From Saccharobesus litoralis (lineage in GTDB: Bacteria > Pseudomonadota > Gammaproteobacteria > Enterobacterales > Alteromonadaceae), in NCBI RefSeq assembly GCF_003063625.1, contig NZ_CP026604.1, forward strand, positions 3,016,065-3,080,064: a DNA stretch of 64,000 nt, written 5' to 3'. Below are positions 1 to 9,066 of the stretch, one piece after another. The translations under genes were made by a program, and so were the position numbers. Numbering within the stretch: the first letter of the stretch is position 1; each line of letters begins with the position of its first letter. The notes below the pieces were generated by a model. The model searched no databases and had not been told where the DNA came from. It worked only from the letters and a program-made list of their open reading frames with translations.

Positions 1-46
1 CCTTTTTAGTGAATTGCATTGTATTCTCCTACCTTAAAAACGAAAA

Positions 47-109
47 AAGCCCGTTTCGCTGATCTAGGAACTATCAATAGATAGACTCCGTGATCAGAGA
101 AGCGGGCTT
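47..109 (-). terminator. Long hairpin, probable terminator for leftward transcription
   Basis: An 18-bp near-perfect stem (AAGCCCG... at 47-64 against ...CGGGCTT at 92-109, two non-Watson-Crick positions) is preceded by six A residues, so the minus strand reads stem then T-run. A smaller CTATC/GATAG stem sits in the loop. It would end transcripts coming from the HD-GYP gene on the right, leaving an unusually long 3' region of about 500 bases. Confidence 0.55.
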
Positions 110-629
110 CGGTGCCAGGTATCTATAACGACACGCCGTTGTGCCAGATACCAATATCAAATTGTTACGTTTAGGTATTAGCACCTAATGTGCCAGTTTT
201 AAAAAGTTTAATAAAAACAGTGGTTTATGTGTTTTTGGTGGTGATTGGACACTAAAAGGCTGGGTTAAAGGTGATTGCTTGTGCGCATTATTGGGGCAGG
301 TATTAATATGCTTGAATGATTAAAAATGCTAACGGATCTTCATTTTTAGCTATATAAAAAGCCTGTAATCGGCTTATTACAGCTTATCCAATTCGCTTGT
401 AACGCCTAATTTACTTGCCTTATAGCTAAATGATGCAACTTTATGATTATTTTTTGAACGTTTATTAAACAACGACACATTTTAGGGCATGTTCAACTTG
501 GTGCATGTTCAGTGTTTAGTTAAACAGCGTTGTAAAATACGGGGTCTAGTGGCAAAAAAGCATGCCTGTTTTTAATGCATGCCTTTCATTTGTGCATATT
601 ATCACTTTGAGTCGTTATCGCTCGGGGGG
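110..629. other. Non-coding stretch with a second small hairpin, otherwise nothing recognised
   Basis: A second inverted repeat (GGTATC at 118-123 with GATACC at 147-152, inner AACG/CGTT) follows the first hairpin, and the string GTGCCAG recurs at about 113, 141 and 190. Around 190-245 the sequence resembles the stretch at about 7057-7110 upstream of the phosphorylase gene. I see no convincing reading frame, RNA gene or promoter in the rest. Confidence 0.4.
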
Positions 630-2177
630 TTAAGTGTCAGGGTCGGGGAAAGCATCACGGATGGCTATAAACTCATCTAAATTATCGAGCAATAAATCGA
701 CTAGCTGAGGATCAAAATGTTTACCACGTTGATCTTTAAGTAAATCGATGACTTTGTCTAATGGCCAAGCGGGTTTATAGCAACGTTCGCTGGCTAATGC
801 ATCAAATACATCCGCCAGCGCGGTGATACGCCCAACAATGTGGATATCGTTGCCCTGTAACCCTTGTGGATAACCAGAGCCATCCCATTTTTCATGATGT
901 TGATATGAAATGACCGCGCCTAGTTGTAAGATCTCATTAGTGGATTGGCTCAACACGTCATAACCCAGTTTGGCGTGGGTTTGCATAATGGCCCATTCTT
1001 CATTATCTAATTTAGCCGGTTTATTTAAAATTTTATCTGGGATCCCGACTTTACCGACATCATGTAATGGAGAGGCCAGCTTTATATGCTCGCATATATT
1101 GGAATCTAAGCCACTGAGTTTGGCTAGCATATAACTGAAATTAGCCACTCGTTTAACATGGCTACCTGTCTCTTTTGAGCGTTTTTCTACTGCTTCGCCG
1201 AGTATATAGCTCAGTTCTTTTTGCGAATCCTTAATTAATTCGCGTAAACGAATGTTGTCATAAGCCACCGCAAAGTTATTCGAGAAAAACTCTAATAAAT
1301 CATGCTGGGTTTGTTCTAATTTCTCGCTGTTTCCAACATACAGTAAATTTTCTAAACCACGTTGCGTAGTAAAGTAACCAATAAAAAAGTCTTCACCATG
1401 AATAGAAGTTTTTTGATTGTGCGCTTGCTCAAATAAAAGTTGAATATTATCCGGTATCTCTGTTGAGCTAGAACGGGTAGGGTAATCAGGGTCACATAAG
1501 GCAAGTAAACGAAAATCAATGTCGTGTTTGTCATCATTGACCGCAGCACAGCAATATATTTTATCGTCTTGCATACCTAATAAATTGGCAACTTGCTCAA
1601 GTACCACCGAGCCAAAAGCACTAATTGAGTCACATTCAAGAAAATTCATCGTGGAGCCTATTATTTTCTCTAAGCCTTTTTGATGCTCTTGAATAGTCTT
1701 TAAATCTCGGTACGAGCGCAAGGCAGCGTACATTAAAGTTTTTAACTTAATGTCGGTTAGTTCAGTTTTATTTTTATAGTCGTTAATATCATAGTCACGA
1801 ATAACCGCTTCTTCTGGCGCTTGACCAGGTTGCCCCGTGCGCAGCACAAGACGGATAAGCTTGTTTTTAAGATCTTGACGAATATATTTAACTAACTCTA
1901 GACCCGCGTGGTTAGTTTCCATGACAACGTCGACAAACGCGACAGCAATATCATCATGTTGAGCTAATACCTCGCGAGCTTCCTTGGCTGAATAGGCACT
2001 AATAAATTCGAGGTCAGCCTCTTCCAATTGGAAGCCCCTTAGCACCAATTTGGTTACTTGGTGAACATCGGCTTCGTCATCAATTATTAGTATTTTCCAG
2101 CTTTTTTGCGGGGCAGACACTACCTCTTCAACTAAATCATTGTCGTCACAAAAAAGAAAGTCGTTACTCATTAACAT
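630..2177 (-). CDS. HD-GYP response regulator, probable cyclic-di-GMP phosphodiesterase
   Basis: The protein has 515 residues. A receiver domain spans about residues 28-150, with acidic residues IIDDE near 31-35 and a phospho-acceptor Asp at 83 (FVDVVME). A central region of about 170-310 looks like the DUF3369 sensor module found in this architecture. The C-terminal HD-GYP domain has LHDVGK at 371-376 and HHEKWDGSGYP at 427-437, so the metal ligands and the GYP signature are intact. The family hydrolyses cyclic-di-GMP, so phosphorylation probably tunes its breakdown. It stands alone on the minus strand, divergent from the histidine kinase at 2555, which is a candidate partner. Met3 (2171) is an equally possible start. 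Domain calls are firm; the partner is inferred. Confidence 0.9.
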   Translation of the reverse strand: MLMSNDFLFCDDNDLVEEVVSAPQKSWKILIIDDEADVHQVTKLVLRGFQLEEADLEFISAYSAKEAREVLAQHDDIAVAFVDVVMETNHAGLELVKYIRQDLKNKLIRLVLRTGQPGQAPEEAVIRDYDINDYKNKTELTDIKLKTLMYAALRSYRDLKTIQEHQKGLEKIIGSTMNFLECDSISAFGSVVLEQVANLLGMQDDKIYCCAAVNDDKHDIDFRLLALCDPDYPTRSSSTEIPDNIQLLFEQAHNQKTSIHGEDFFIGYFTTQRGLENLLYVGNSEKLEQTQHDLLEFFSNNFAVAYDNIRLRELIKDSQKELSYILGEAVEKRSKETGSHVKRVANFSYMLAKLSGLDSNICEHIKLASPLHDVGKVGIPDKILNKPAKLDNEEWAIMQTHAKLGYDVLSQSTNEILQLGAVISYQHHEKWDGSGYPQGLQGNDIHIVGRITALADVFDALASERCYKPAWPLDKVIDLLKDQRGKHFDPQLVDLLLDNLDEFIAIRDAFPDPDT

Positions 2178-2272
2178 GCTCTCAATTACATTGATATTAA
2201 CTAATATAGCTGGTGTTGGTAGATTTGCTTAGTTTGTATACAGATACTATTTTAATAATTGAGTTAGTCATC

Positions 2273-2497
2273 AATAGTCTTCTCGATCAGGTCTTATGGT
2301 TCATTGTCAGCGCTTACTCGCCCCAATCACATAGTAGAGCATATGCTCATGGGGTCTCGAAGCTTGCCTGCATGGATGCAGGTAAGGGGCGTTAGCAGGA
2401 CGCGGTAGCTTTGACGGCTTTGCTTACATGGATGTAAGTACTTAGGTTTCGTCTGGAACTAGAAACCTGCCACTAAAACCTGATCGCTTTGACTAAA
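2273..2497 (+). repeat. Terminal-inverted-repeat element R1, long form (about 223 bp)
   Basis: It begins AATAGTCTTCTCGATCAGG and ends CCTGATCGCTTTGACTA, imperfect inverted ends shared with the copies at 21106, 30511 and 60638. The centre has the same CCCC...GAGCATATGCTC...GGGG palindrome. The long form also carries a TACATGGATGTA segment shared with the copy at 30511. It encodes no transposase, so it looks like a non-autonomous MITE-type element. Confidence 0.85.
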
Positions 2498-2533
2498 TAT
2501 TGTGACTGTTCACTAAATTATCTAAACCTAACT

Positions 2534-2550
2534 TATAGTCAAAGCGATCG
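2534..2550 (-). repeat. Solitary R1 end fragment
   Basis: TATAGTCAAAGCGATCG matches the terminal sequence of R1 elements and lies only 37 bases beyond the full copy, directly before the histidine kinase start. It is either a remnant of a second insertion or a duplicated end. Confidence 0.6.
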
Positions 2551-2554
2551 AACC

Positions 2555-3895
2555 ATGCCAAGTGATCGAGTAGAAAGACAGTTATCTGATTTTGAGTCGC
2601 GTATGGCGATTGCCATGGAAACGACCAACACCACGTTCTGGGAATTAAACTACACCAGTCAGCAATATTATGTGATTAAAGCGGATAAAGGTCATTGCAC
2701 CAATATTGTTAGCCCTTGGTTAGGCGAAGAAACACTTAGGTTGTTTATGCATCCTGATGATGTGCAAATGGCCTATAAGGGGTTGCAGGATGTTGCTGAA
2801 ATTGGTGGGCAAGTGATGGAAATGCGTTGTCGTGTGGCTAAGCATGCATTGCAAGCCAGCCGCTATTTACAGTCAGATGTGCCAAAAGAATGGGAGTGGA
2901 TGTTATTTAGTGGTAGACGGGTTGATGCCAGTAGTTTAGGTGCCAATGATAACCATGTTGTTGTAGCCGGCAGTATGCAAAACATAGCGCAATTACAGCA
3001 AGCGGAAGATTCATTAACTGAATTAACCCATGATTTAGAAAAGCGAGTATCAGAGCGTACCGCTGAGCTTAATCGCTCATACCAAGAAGTGGCAGATAGC
3101 ATATTAGAATTACAACAAGCGCAGGATCAGCTAGTTGAGTCAAAGAAAATGGCAGCCCTGGGCTCCATGGTTGCCGGTGTGGCACATGAAGTGAATACCC
3201 CTTTGGGTATTTGCGTCACGGCACTGAGCCATATTAAAACAGTAGTTGATCAGTTAGAACAAAAGTACAAGCAAAATAAATTGAGTCGCACAGACTTGGA
3301 GCATTTATTTTCTGAGACACAAGACGGAGTGAGTTTAACTTTATCTAATGTTGAGCGCGCCAGTAATTTAATCAAAAGTTTTAAACAAGTATCGGTTGAG
3401 CAGTCTAACGAAGATGCACATGAGTTTGAACTTGTCGAGCTGATTAAGGATTCCATTGATACGGTGCGGCCAAGGTTTAAAAATAGTGTGCACCAAGTTA
3501 AATTTGACGGCCAATTGCCAATCAATATGTGTAGTCATGCGGGGGCTATTTCGCAAATTATTATTAATTTTATGATTAACTCATTAACCCATGGTTTTGA
3601 TAATGAAAAGCCAGGAGAAATGGAAATTCTGGTTTCAGAAGTGGGTGATGATGAAGTGCTATTGATTTATCGTGACAATGGTAAAGGAATTAAAGCGGAA
3701 AACTTATTTAAGATTTTCGACCCGTTTTTTACAACCAATCGTCAACAAGGCAATACAGGCCTAGGCATGAATATTACCTATAACTTGGTTAATCAAAAGC
3801 TCAAAGGTCAGATAATTGTCAATAGTCTTGTCGATCAAGGTGCTGAATTTTATATTCGCATTCCCAAACGTTTAGACAAACTTAAAAAAAAATAA
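2555..3895 (+). CDS. Sensor histidine kinase with N-terminal PAS-like domain
   Basis: From the ATG at 2555 the product has 446 residues. An upstream in-frame TTG at 2489 lies inside the R1 repeat and is unlikely to be the start. There is no membrane segment, so the kinase is cytoplasmic. The first 150 residues look like a PAS fold. A coiled coil follows, then the H-box AHEVNTPLG, the N-box (IIINFMINSLTHGF), DNGKGI, FDPFFTTN and the G2 box GNTGLGMNI, all intact. It should autophosphorylate and pass phosphate to a separate receiver. The divergent HD-GYP regulator at 630-2177 is the nearest candidate. The reading frame ends in a run of lysine AAA codons that also serves the opposing terminator at 3896. 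The signal sensed is unknown. Confidence 0.88.
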   Translation: MPSDRVERQLSDFESRMAIAMETTNTTFWELNYTSQQYYVIKADKGHCTNIVSPWLGEETLRLFMHPDDVQMAYKGLQDVAEIGGQVMEMRCRVAKHALQASRYLQSDVPKEWEWMLFSGRRVDASSLGANDNHVVVAGSMQNIAQLQQAEDSLTELTHDLEKRVSERTAELNRSYQEVADSILELQQAQDQLVESKKMAALGSMVAGVAHEVNTPLGICVTALSHIKTVVDQLEQKYKQNKLSRTDLEHLFSETQDGVSLTLSNVERASNLIKSFKQVSVEQSNEDAHEFELVELIKDSIDTVRPRFKNSVHQVKFDGQLPINMCSHAGAISQIIINFMINSLTHGFDNEKPGEMEILVSEVGDDEVLLIYRDNGKGIKAENLFKIFDPFFTTNRQQGNTGLGMNITYNLVNQKLKGQIIVNSLVDQGAEFYIRIPKRLDKLKKK

Positions 3896-3927
3896 TGCAT
3901 CGTTGCGGCATAAACCGCAACAATGCA
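3896..3927 (-). terminator. Terminator for the leftward glucosylglycerate operon
   Basis: A 13-bp stem with one mismatch (TGCATCGTTGCGG at 3896-3908 with CCGCAACAATGCA at 3915-3927) reads leftward into a T-rich tract. That tract is the complement of the Lys codons ending the convergent kinase gene. It sits 24 bases beyond the synthase stop codon. Confidence 0.7.
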
Positions 3928-3950
3928 GGGTAAGCGTGGCAAGTGGCCAG

Positions 3951-5168
3951 CTAGTAGTTTGAATTATCTAGCTCAACCGCATCATAAATTTGCTCAAAAA
4001 TGTCGGGTTCGGCTGCTTGAATGCGATTCCAGCTTGGAATAAAAGGCGTTTCCATGGGTTTATCTAAGTACTGTTGACCTGCTTCCATTATATTTTTAGC
4101 AAACAATTCAACCGCTTCTTCTTCACTATGACGGTCTATTTGTAAGCCGTTGAACATTGCATCATTGTAGTACATTTCAACAAAGTCTAATGCGATCCTG
4201 AAATAGCTAGCTTTAATGGTGCGGAAGTGCTCTTCGGTAAATACAAAGCCATTGGTAGCGAGTTTACGAAAAACAGCTTTAGTAATATCCGTACTCATTT
4301 TGGACAAGCCTTTTTCGGCATCTTCTTTAGATAGTGGCTGGTGTTTGTGGTCATAACAATCAGCAATGTCAACCTGACAGATATTGCGTTCGTTATAATT
4401 ACGATGCAATTCAGATAGCACACCTATCTCAATGCCCCAGTCACTTGGAATACGCAAATTGCGGATCACGTCAGTACGCAGAGCAAATTCACCAGATAGT
4501 GAATATTTAAAGCTATCTAAATATTCAATATAGTCATTGCTGCCGCAAACTTGCTTTAATGCCCGTAGTAAAGGTGTCACTAACAAACGACAAACCCGAC
4601 CATTTAATTTACCGTCAGCGTATCGTGAATAAAATCCTTTTGAGAATTGGTAACGGAAAGACGGATTAGCCACAGGATAAACTAAACGCGCGAGTAAGCT
4701 GCGGTCATAGGTTTTAATATCACAGTCATGCATAGCAATGACTTTTGAATTACCTTGGGCTAAGGTGTAACCATAGCAATACCAAACATTACGACCTTTA
4801 CCTGGCTCCTTTGGTGCAAGATCAAGTTTTTGTAATTTCTCGTCTACCGCGCGTAAACGTGGGCCGTCATTCCATAAAATCTTTAATGGTTGAGGCAGTC
4901 GGCCAAAATATTCTTTGGCATGTTCAAATTCTTCTTTAGTGGCTCGGTCTAAGCCCACGACTATTTGGCTTAAATAAGGTACATCTTTTAGTTGTTGCAC
5001 TATACCTTCGAGTGCATCAGTTTGTAGCTCTGAGTACAGTGAAGGCAGCACCAATGTCATTGGCATGGTGCGGGAAAAACCAACTAGTTCGCGCTCTATG
5101 TCTTCAGTTGTGCGATCAGCTAAATTGTGTAGCGTCGTTATTGTACCGTTTTGATGAAAATCACCCAT
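3951..5168 (-). CDS. gpgS: Glucosyl-3-phosphoglycerate synthase (GT81)
   Basis: The protein has 405 residues. The GT81 family transfers glucose from an NDP-glucose to D-3-phosphoglycerate, the committed step to the compatible solute glucosylglycerate. The fold is GT-A: LVLPSLYSE near residue 39 starts the nucleotide-binding strand, GKGRNVW is at 123-129, and the metal-binding DCD motif is at 148-150 followed by IKTYDRS. A later segment, GIEIGVLSE, with DCYDHKHQPLS provides the acceptor region and conserved His. AGGAGG lies six bases before the ATG. The gene follows the kinase-phosphatase gene by 17 bases and is surely co-transcribed with it. The neighbours supply acceptor recycling, dephosphorylation and breakdown, which supports the glucosyl rather than mannosyl assignment; donor specificity is not proved by sequence. 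Confidence 0.88.
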   Translation of the reverse strand: MGDFHQNGTITTLHNLADRTTEDIERELVGFSRTMPMTLVLPSLYSELQTDALEGIVQQLKDVPYLSQIVVGLDRATKEEFEHAKEYFGRLPQPLKILWNDGPRLRAVDEKLQKLDLAPKEPGKGRNVWYCYGYTLAQGNSKVIAMHDCDIKTYDRSLLARLVYPVANPSFRYQFSKGFYSRYADGKLNGRVCRLLVTPLLRALKQVCGSNDYIEYLDSFKYSLSGEFALRTDVIRNLRIPSDWGIEIGVLSELHRNYNERNICQVDIADCYDHKHQPLSKEDAEKGLSKMSTDITKAVFRKLATNGFVFTEEHFRTIKASYFRIALDFVEMYYNDAMFNGLQIDRHSEEEAVELFAKNIMEAGQQYLDKPMETPFIPSWNRIQAAEPDIFEQIYDAVELDNSNY

Positions 5169-5185
5169 GCTCGGCCTCCTGAGCG

Positions 5186-6964
5186 TTAACTAAGAATAAT
5201 ATTAATAGCTTGTGTGACCCCTTCGAACCATCCGGTTGATCCTTGTGAAAGGGGATTAATTTGTAAGTTGGAGCTGGTTAGTTCCAAGTGTTCACCGTTG
5301 GCATCACGAATACAGATTGCAATATCTGTTTCGCTTAGCATGGCAAAATCATTTGGGCTATCGCCAGCAGAAAAGGTATTCCAAACCACATAAGGGTTTT
5401 TAGCTTGGTAAACTTTTTGTAGCCATTGAATGCCACTAGCTTTGTTTACTTGGCCTAATACGTGATAAAAGCGGCCACCTTTTAATAAGGTGAACCCTGC
5501 ATCACTAATTTCGTGTTTAAAACGTTGTAGTTTTTCTTCACTGTCTTGCCAGGTCAGAGGTTCGCTAGCAAAACGTTGCTTGGCCATTTTGGCCTTATAT
5601 AAAGGCAAATCGGTTGCTTGCGCCACTTCTTCCGCGGTGAGCTCGCTAAAACCAGTAAATTTAAAATGATACTTGCGCTTAAGCTTTTGTAGTAGCTGAG
5701 TAATCGCTTCTACGCTTTCACCTAAATTGACCATTTGATAGTCGTCATACAGGTTTATTTGTACATCTTTTTTCAAATGTTCTGGAATTTTAAATTCTTT
5801 AGGCACACAAACTAGGCTGCCATTTTCGATGACAAAAGGCGCATTGTTTTCTAGTTCGATATTAAAAGCCTGTACTTCGGCGAATGTTTTACTCGTATTA
5901 AAAATGACGGGAATATTGAGTCGTTGTAATTCATTGTAAGCCGGCATGGCGGCTTGATAATTATAATCGTGGTGATCTAAAAATGAGCCATCTAAATCAG
6001 AGAACATTAACCAGTGAGTAAATTTATCGTTTTGCTTATGCGGTAATTCTATGTGCGTTACTTTTTGTTGGGCATCTAGCTCAAGTACCGCATCTGATAA
6101 TGCTGGCAAGCGGGCTAAGTTATCTTCGGTGATACGTTGATAATGTTGAATAAAGGTGGCGACTTGTGCGTCTGACATACCGGCATCTAAGCCTTTAATT
6201 GCCTTTAATCTGTGCTCTTGTTTAATACGCCAGTTAACCACTTGATCAAAGCTAGGCGCTTTTAGCATGATGTTGACGTCAATTAAATCGAATAATGCCG
6301 GATAAACACAACGCAGTTGACGATTGACCCAGCCGCGCCAAATGGCGTGTGGATCTTGTTCTTTTTCTAATGGGTTGACCGGTTTATCAAGCAAGTCTGC
6401 TTCTACCGCTTGGCTATTTACACACCAACCTTCCAAGAAAATAATATCGGGTTGCTCGGTGATTGTTTGCCATTCACTTTCAGAGGCACGATCGTCTACT
6501 GCTTTATCGAAGATAGGAAGCTGAAGACTAAAATCGGCTGGATATTTGGCTTGCTTAAGCTGACTAATCAGTGAAACGCCTAATTCTACATCGTGAGTGC
6601 CGGGCACCCCGCGTGTCGCTAATAATGGGTGAACTGTCTCAGCCAGTTGTTGGCGCTCGTTTTTAGTTAGGTATAAGTCATCAATCGACACCACGACGGA
6701 TTTTTTGTAGAAGGCGTGTGCCAGTAACCAAGTGAGTAGGTGACAAAGTGTTGATTTTCCCGAGCCTTGCGTACCATTAACACCAATGACAATCGGTTTA
6801 TTTTGATGAAGCTGATTACAGTAAGACGCCAGTGGATAATATACTGTGTGCAGCTGCTTGCTAAGGCTTTCAGGGTAATGGGCCTTGCGCAAAAATTGTG
6901 TGAACTTTTGGGCAAAAAGTTCGCTTTGTATTTTTGTATCCATACAGGTTGGCTGCTTTATCAT
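5186..6964 (-). CDS. Fused D-glycerate 3-kinase and glucosyl-3-phosphoglycerate phosphatase
   Basis: The protein has 592 residues in two enzyme halves. Residues 1 to about 310 match the plant-type glycerate kinase (GLYK) family of P-loop kinases: P-loop GTQGSGKST at 64-72, IDDLYLT at 94-100, RGVPGTHD at 118-125, PIFDKAVDDR at 150-159 and LEGW at 177-180. Residues from about 315 form a HAD phosphatase of the mannosyl/glucosyl-3-phosphoglycerate phosphatase class: DLDGS at 323-327, ENGS at 380-383, KGGRFYHVLG near 495-504 and GDSPND at 534-539. The kinase would make 3-phosphoglycerate, the synthase acceptor, and the phosphatase would finish glucosylglycerate. Both active sites look intact. An AGGTGG about seven bases upstream supports the ATG at 6964; Met8 is an alternative. 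It is first in the operon with gpgS. The linkage of the two halves is unusual. Confidence 0.87.
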   Translation of the reverse strand: MIKQPTCMDTKIQSELFAQKFTQFLRKAHYPESLSKQLHTVYYPLASYCNQLHQNKPIVIGVNGTQGSGKSTLCHLLTWLLAHAFYKKSVVVSIDDLYLTKNERQQLAETVHPLLATRGVPGTHDVELGVSLISQLKQAKYPADFSLQLPIFDKAVDDRASESEWQTITEQPDIIFLEGWCVNSQAVEADLLDKPVNPLEKEQDPHAIWRGWVNRQLRCVYPALFDLIDVNIMLKAPSFDQVVNWRIKQEHRLKAIKGLDAGMSDAQVATFIQHYQRITEDNLARLPALSDAVLELDAQQKVTHIELPHKQNDKFTHWLMFSDLDGSFLDHHDYNYQAAMPAYNELQRLNIPVIFNTSKTFAEVQAFNIELENNAPFVIENGSLVCVPKEFKIPEHLKKDVQINLYDDYQMVNLGESVEAITQLLQKLKRKYHFKFTGFSELTAEEVAQATDLPLYKAKMAKQRFASEPLTWQDSEEKLQRFKHEISDAGFTLLKGGRFYHVLGQVNKASGIQWLQKVYQAKNPYVVWNTFSAGDSPNDFAMLSETDIAICIRDANGEHLELTSSNLQINPLSQGSTGWFEGVTQAINIILS

Positions 6965-7331
6965 ATTTTTCCACCTACTGAGTTAACCTGCTTAACAAGT
7001 CAAAATAGTGTCGTTGCGAGCATTTACGTCTTGTTACTCCACATAGCAAAATAGTTTCCAGTTTTTAAAAGTCCAATAAAAACAATTGGTTATGTTTGTT
7101 TTTGTTGTTTAATTAGTAAAAAGATAGATGATGCTTAGCATTTTTGCACCAAATTGGATCTTTAAGTGGTTACGCATTATTTGATTGCAAACACGAATTA
7201 CACATGCCTTAACGCTAGGAATGATAATTGCACAGTAACAGTTTAGTGCATTTGCCTAAGTCGACATATTTTGCGGTTAACCACTGACTAAAACTGTCGG
7301 ATTAAAATTACAATACGAGCTAGGGGATCTT
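6965..7331. promoter_or_regulatory. Divergent control region of the glucosylglycerate genes
   Basis: This 367-base gap separates the leftward kinase-phosphatase/gpgS operon from the rightward phosphorylase, so both promoters must lie here. It is AT-rich. The stretch 7057-7110 resembles 190-245 at the left edge of the window. At about 7147 the string TGCACCAAATTGGATC loosely resembles an NtrC half-site. I cannot assign promoters with confidence. Confidence 0.4.
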
Positions 7332-9044
7332 ATGACTGTTGAGTTTACTGCTGATTTCAAACGTACCATAGAGCAGCGATTAGCCCACCTATATAAACCG
7401 GATGATAAAGCCCAAGCATTGGATGCTTTATTGAGCATGTTGGCTAAGTATCAAGCAATATTCCCTAATAAGGTGCAAGGACATCGCTGGAATGAAGAGG
7501 ATATGATCTTAATTACCTATGGTGATTCTGTTTGTGGCCTCGAAAATAAGCCGTTACAAAGTTTATATAAGTTTTGGTTAGAATATTTAGATAAGGTACT
7601 GCCTTGCATTCATATTTTGCCGTTTTATCCGTTTAGCTCAGACGATGGTTTTTCTGTAATTGATTATAAAATGGTCAATCACGAATTAGGCAGTTGGCAC
7701 GATATTATGCAAATCAGCGACAATGTAGACCTGATGTTTGATTATGTGCTGAATCATATTTCGCGAGAAAGTTTATGGTTTGTTGACTATGTGAGTGGCA
7801 ACAAACCTTACACAGATTACTTTATTCAATTACCGCCAGAAACCGATACGCATTTAGTCACTCGGCCACGAAATACGCCCCTGTTGGCGCCAATACATAC
7901 TCGTCAAGGGTTAAAGTACGTTTGGGCAACCTTTAGTGAAGATCAAATTGATTTAAACTACGCTAACTGGCGTGTGCTTATCGCCATGATTGATGTTTTC
8001 CTATTTTACATTAGTAAAGGAGCGCGCTTTGTGCGGCTCGATGCGGTGGCATTTTTATGGAAACAGTTAGGCACCAATTGCATTCATTTACCCGAAACAC
8101 ATGAAGTTGTTAAATTACTGCGTGATATTATTGATGAGATTGCACCTTGGGTGGTGATTATTACCGAGACGAATGTGCCGCATAGTGAAAACCTCAGTTA
8201 CTTTGGCGCAGGGGATGAAGCACATATGATTTATCAATTTGCTTTACCCCCATTAGTGCTCTTTACCATGCATCGTGGTAACTCAGAAACACTAACCTCA
8301 TGGTGTATGAGTTTAAACCCGCCACCAGACAACTGTACTTTCTTAAATTTTACCGCTTCTCATGATGGGGTGGGTTTGCGAGCGCTTGAGAATATTTTGC
8401 CGCCACATGAATTAGAAAGCTTAGTTGATTCTATGCATCAGTTTGGCGGTTTCGTGAGCATGAAAAGTAATAGCGACGGCACTGAAAGCCCATACGAGAT
8501 CAACATCTCTTATTATGATGCTATGTTAGGAACCCGCACGGGCCCTGATCAATGGCAGCAACAGCGCTTTTTGTGCTCACAAACCCTGATGATCAGCTTA
8601 CAAGGGATCCCCGCTATATACATTCATAGCTTGTTAGCTACGCCGAATGATTTAGAAGGGGTTGAAAGTACAGGGCGTTTACGCTCAATTAATCGTAAAA
8701 AATGGCAGGCAGTTGATTTAGATAAACATTTATCGAGTCGTGATGGTTTAGTGTTTAAAGAATACAAAAGACGATTACAGTTACGAAAAATGCAAAAAGC
8801 TTTCTCTCCTGACGCTGAACAAAAAGTATTTGATATTAGCAGCCAATTATTCGTTATTAGGCGCAGCCATAAGCAGCAAACCCTATTTGCTATTTATAAT
8901 GTGACGAGTCGCATAGTGGAACTCGATTTACAAAAGCTATATCACGGTAATGATGCAACATTAATTGATGTATTGTCAGGTACTCAGTATCAAGCCGACA
9001 AAACGATTAAAATTGAGCCTTATCAGGCATTGTGGTTAAGTTAA
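7332..9044 (+). CDS. GH13_18 phosphorylase, probable glucosylglycerate phosphorylase
   Basis: The protein has 570 residues and belongs to the sucrose phosphorylase subfamily of alpha-amylase enzymes. The catalytic nucleophile Asp is at 237 in FVRLDAVAFLWK, the acid/base Glu at 279 in IITETNVPH, and the third Asp at 345 in TASHDGVG. The LDAVAFLWK context is the form seen in the branch that includes E. coli YcjM, a glucosylglycerate phosphorylase, rather than in true sucrose phosphorylases. The reaction would split glucosylglycerate with phosphate to glucose 1-phosphate and glycerate. The divergent synthesis genes strongly support this substrate, and the glycerate kinase half next door would recapture the glycerate. 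A GGGGA element precedes the ATG. Sucrose 6-phosphate or glucosylglycerol remain alternatives. Confidence 0.82.
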   Translation: MTVEFTADFKRTIEQRLAHLYKPDDKAQALDALLSMLAKYQAIFPNKVQGHRWNEEDMILITYGDSVCGLENKPLQSLYKFWLEYLDKVLPCIHILPFYPFSSDDGFSVIDYKMVNHELGSWHDIMQISDNVDLMFDYVLNHISRESLWFVDYVSGNKPYTDYFIQLPPETDTHLVTRPRNTPLLAPIHTRQGLKYVWATFSEDQIDLNYANWRVLIAMIDVFLFYISKGARFVRLDAVAFLWKQLGTNCIHLPETHEVVKLLRDIIDEIAPWVVIITETNVPHSENLSYFGAGDEAHMIYQFALPPLVLFTMHRGNSETLTSWCMSLNPPPDNCTFLNFTASHDGVGLRALENILPPHELESLVDSMHQFGGFVSMKSNSDGTESPYEINISYYDAMLGTRTGPDQWQQQRFLCSQTLMISLQGIPAIYIHSLLATPNDLEGVESTGRLRSINRKKWQAVDLDKHLSSRDGLVFKEYKRRLQLRKMQKAFSPDAEQKVFDISSQLFVIRRSHKQQTLFAIYNVTSRIVELDLQKLYHGNDATLIDVLSGTQYQADKTIKIEPYQALWLS

Positions 9045-9066
9045 CTCATTAAACGCACTACGGATC

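Noticed and set aside
2489-2554. N-terminal extension of the histidine kinase from a TTG
   Set aside because: The TTG lies inside the R1 element and the extra residues have no domain similarity; the ATG at 2555 fits better.
7332-9044. Sucrose phosphorylase
   Set aside because: The LDAVAFLWK active-site context and the linkage to gpgS and glycerate kinase/phosphatase favour glucosylglycerate as substrate, though sucrose is not formally excluded.
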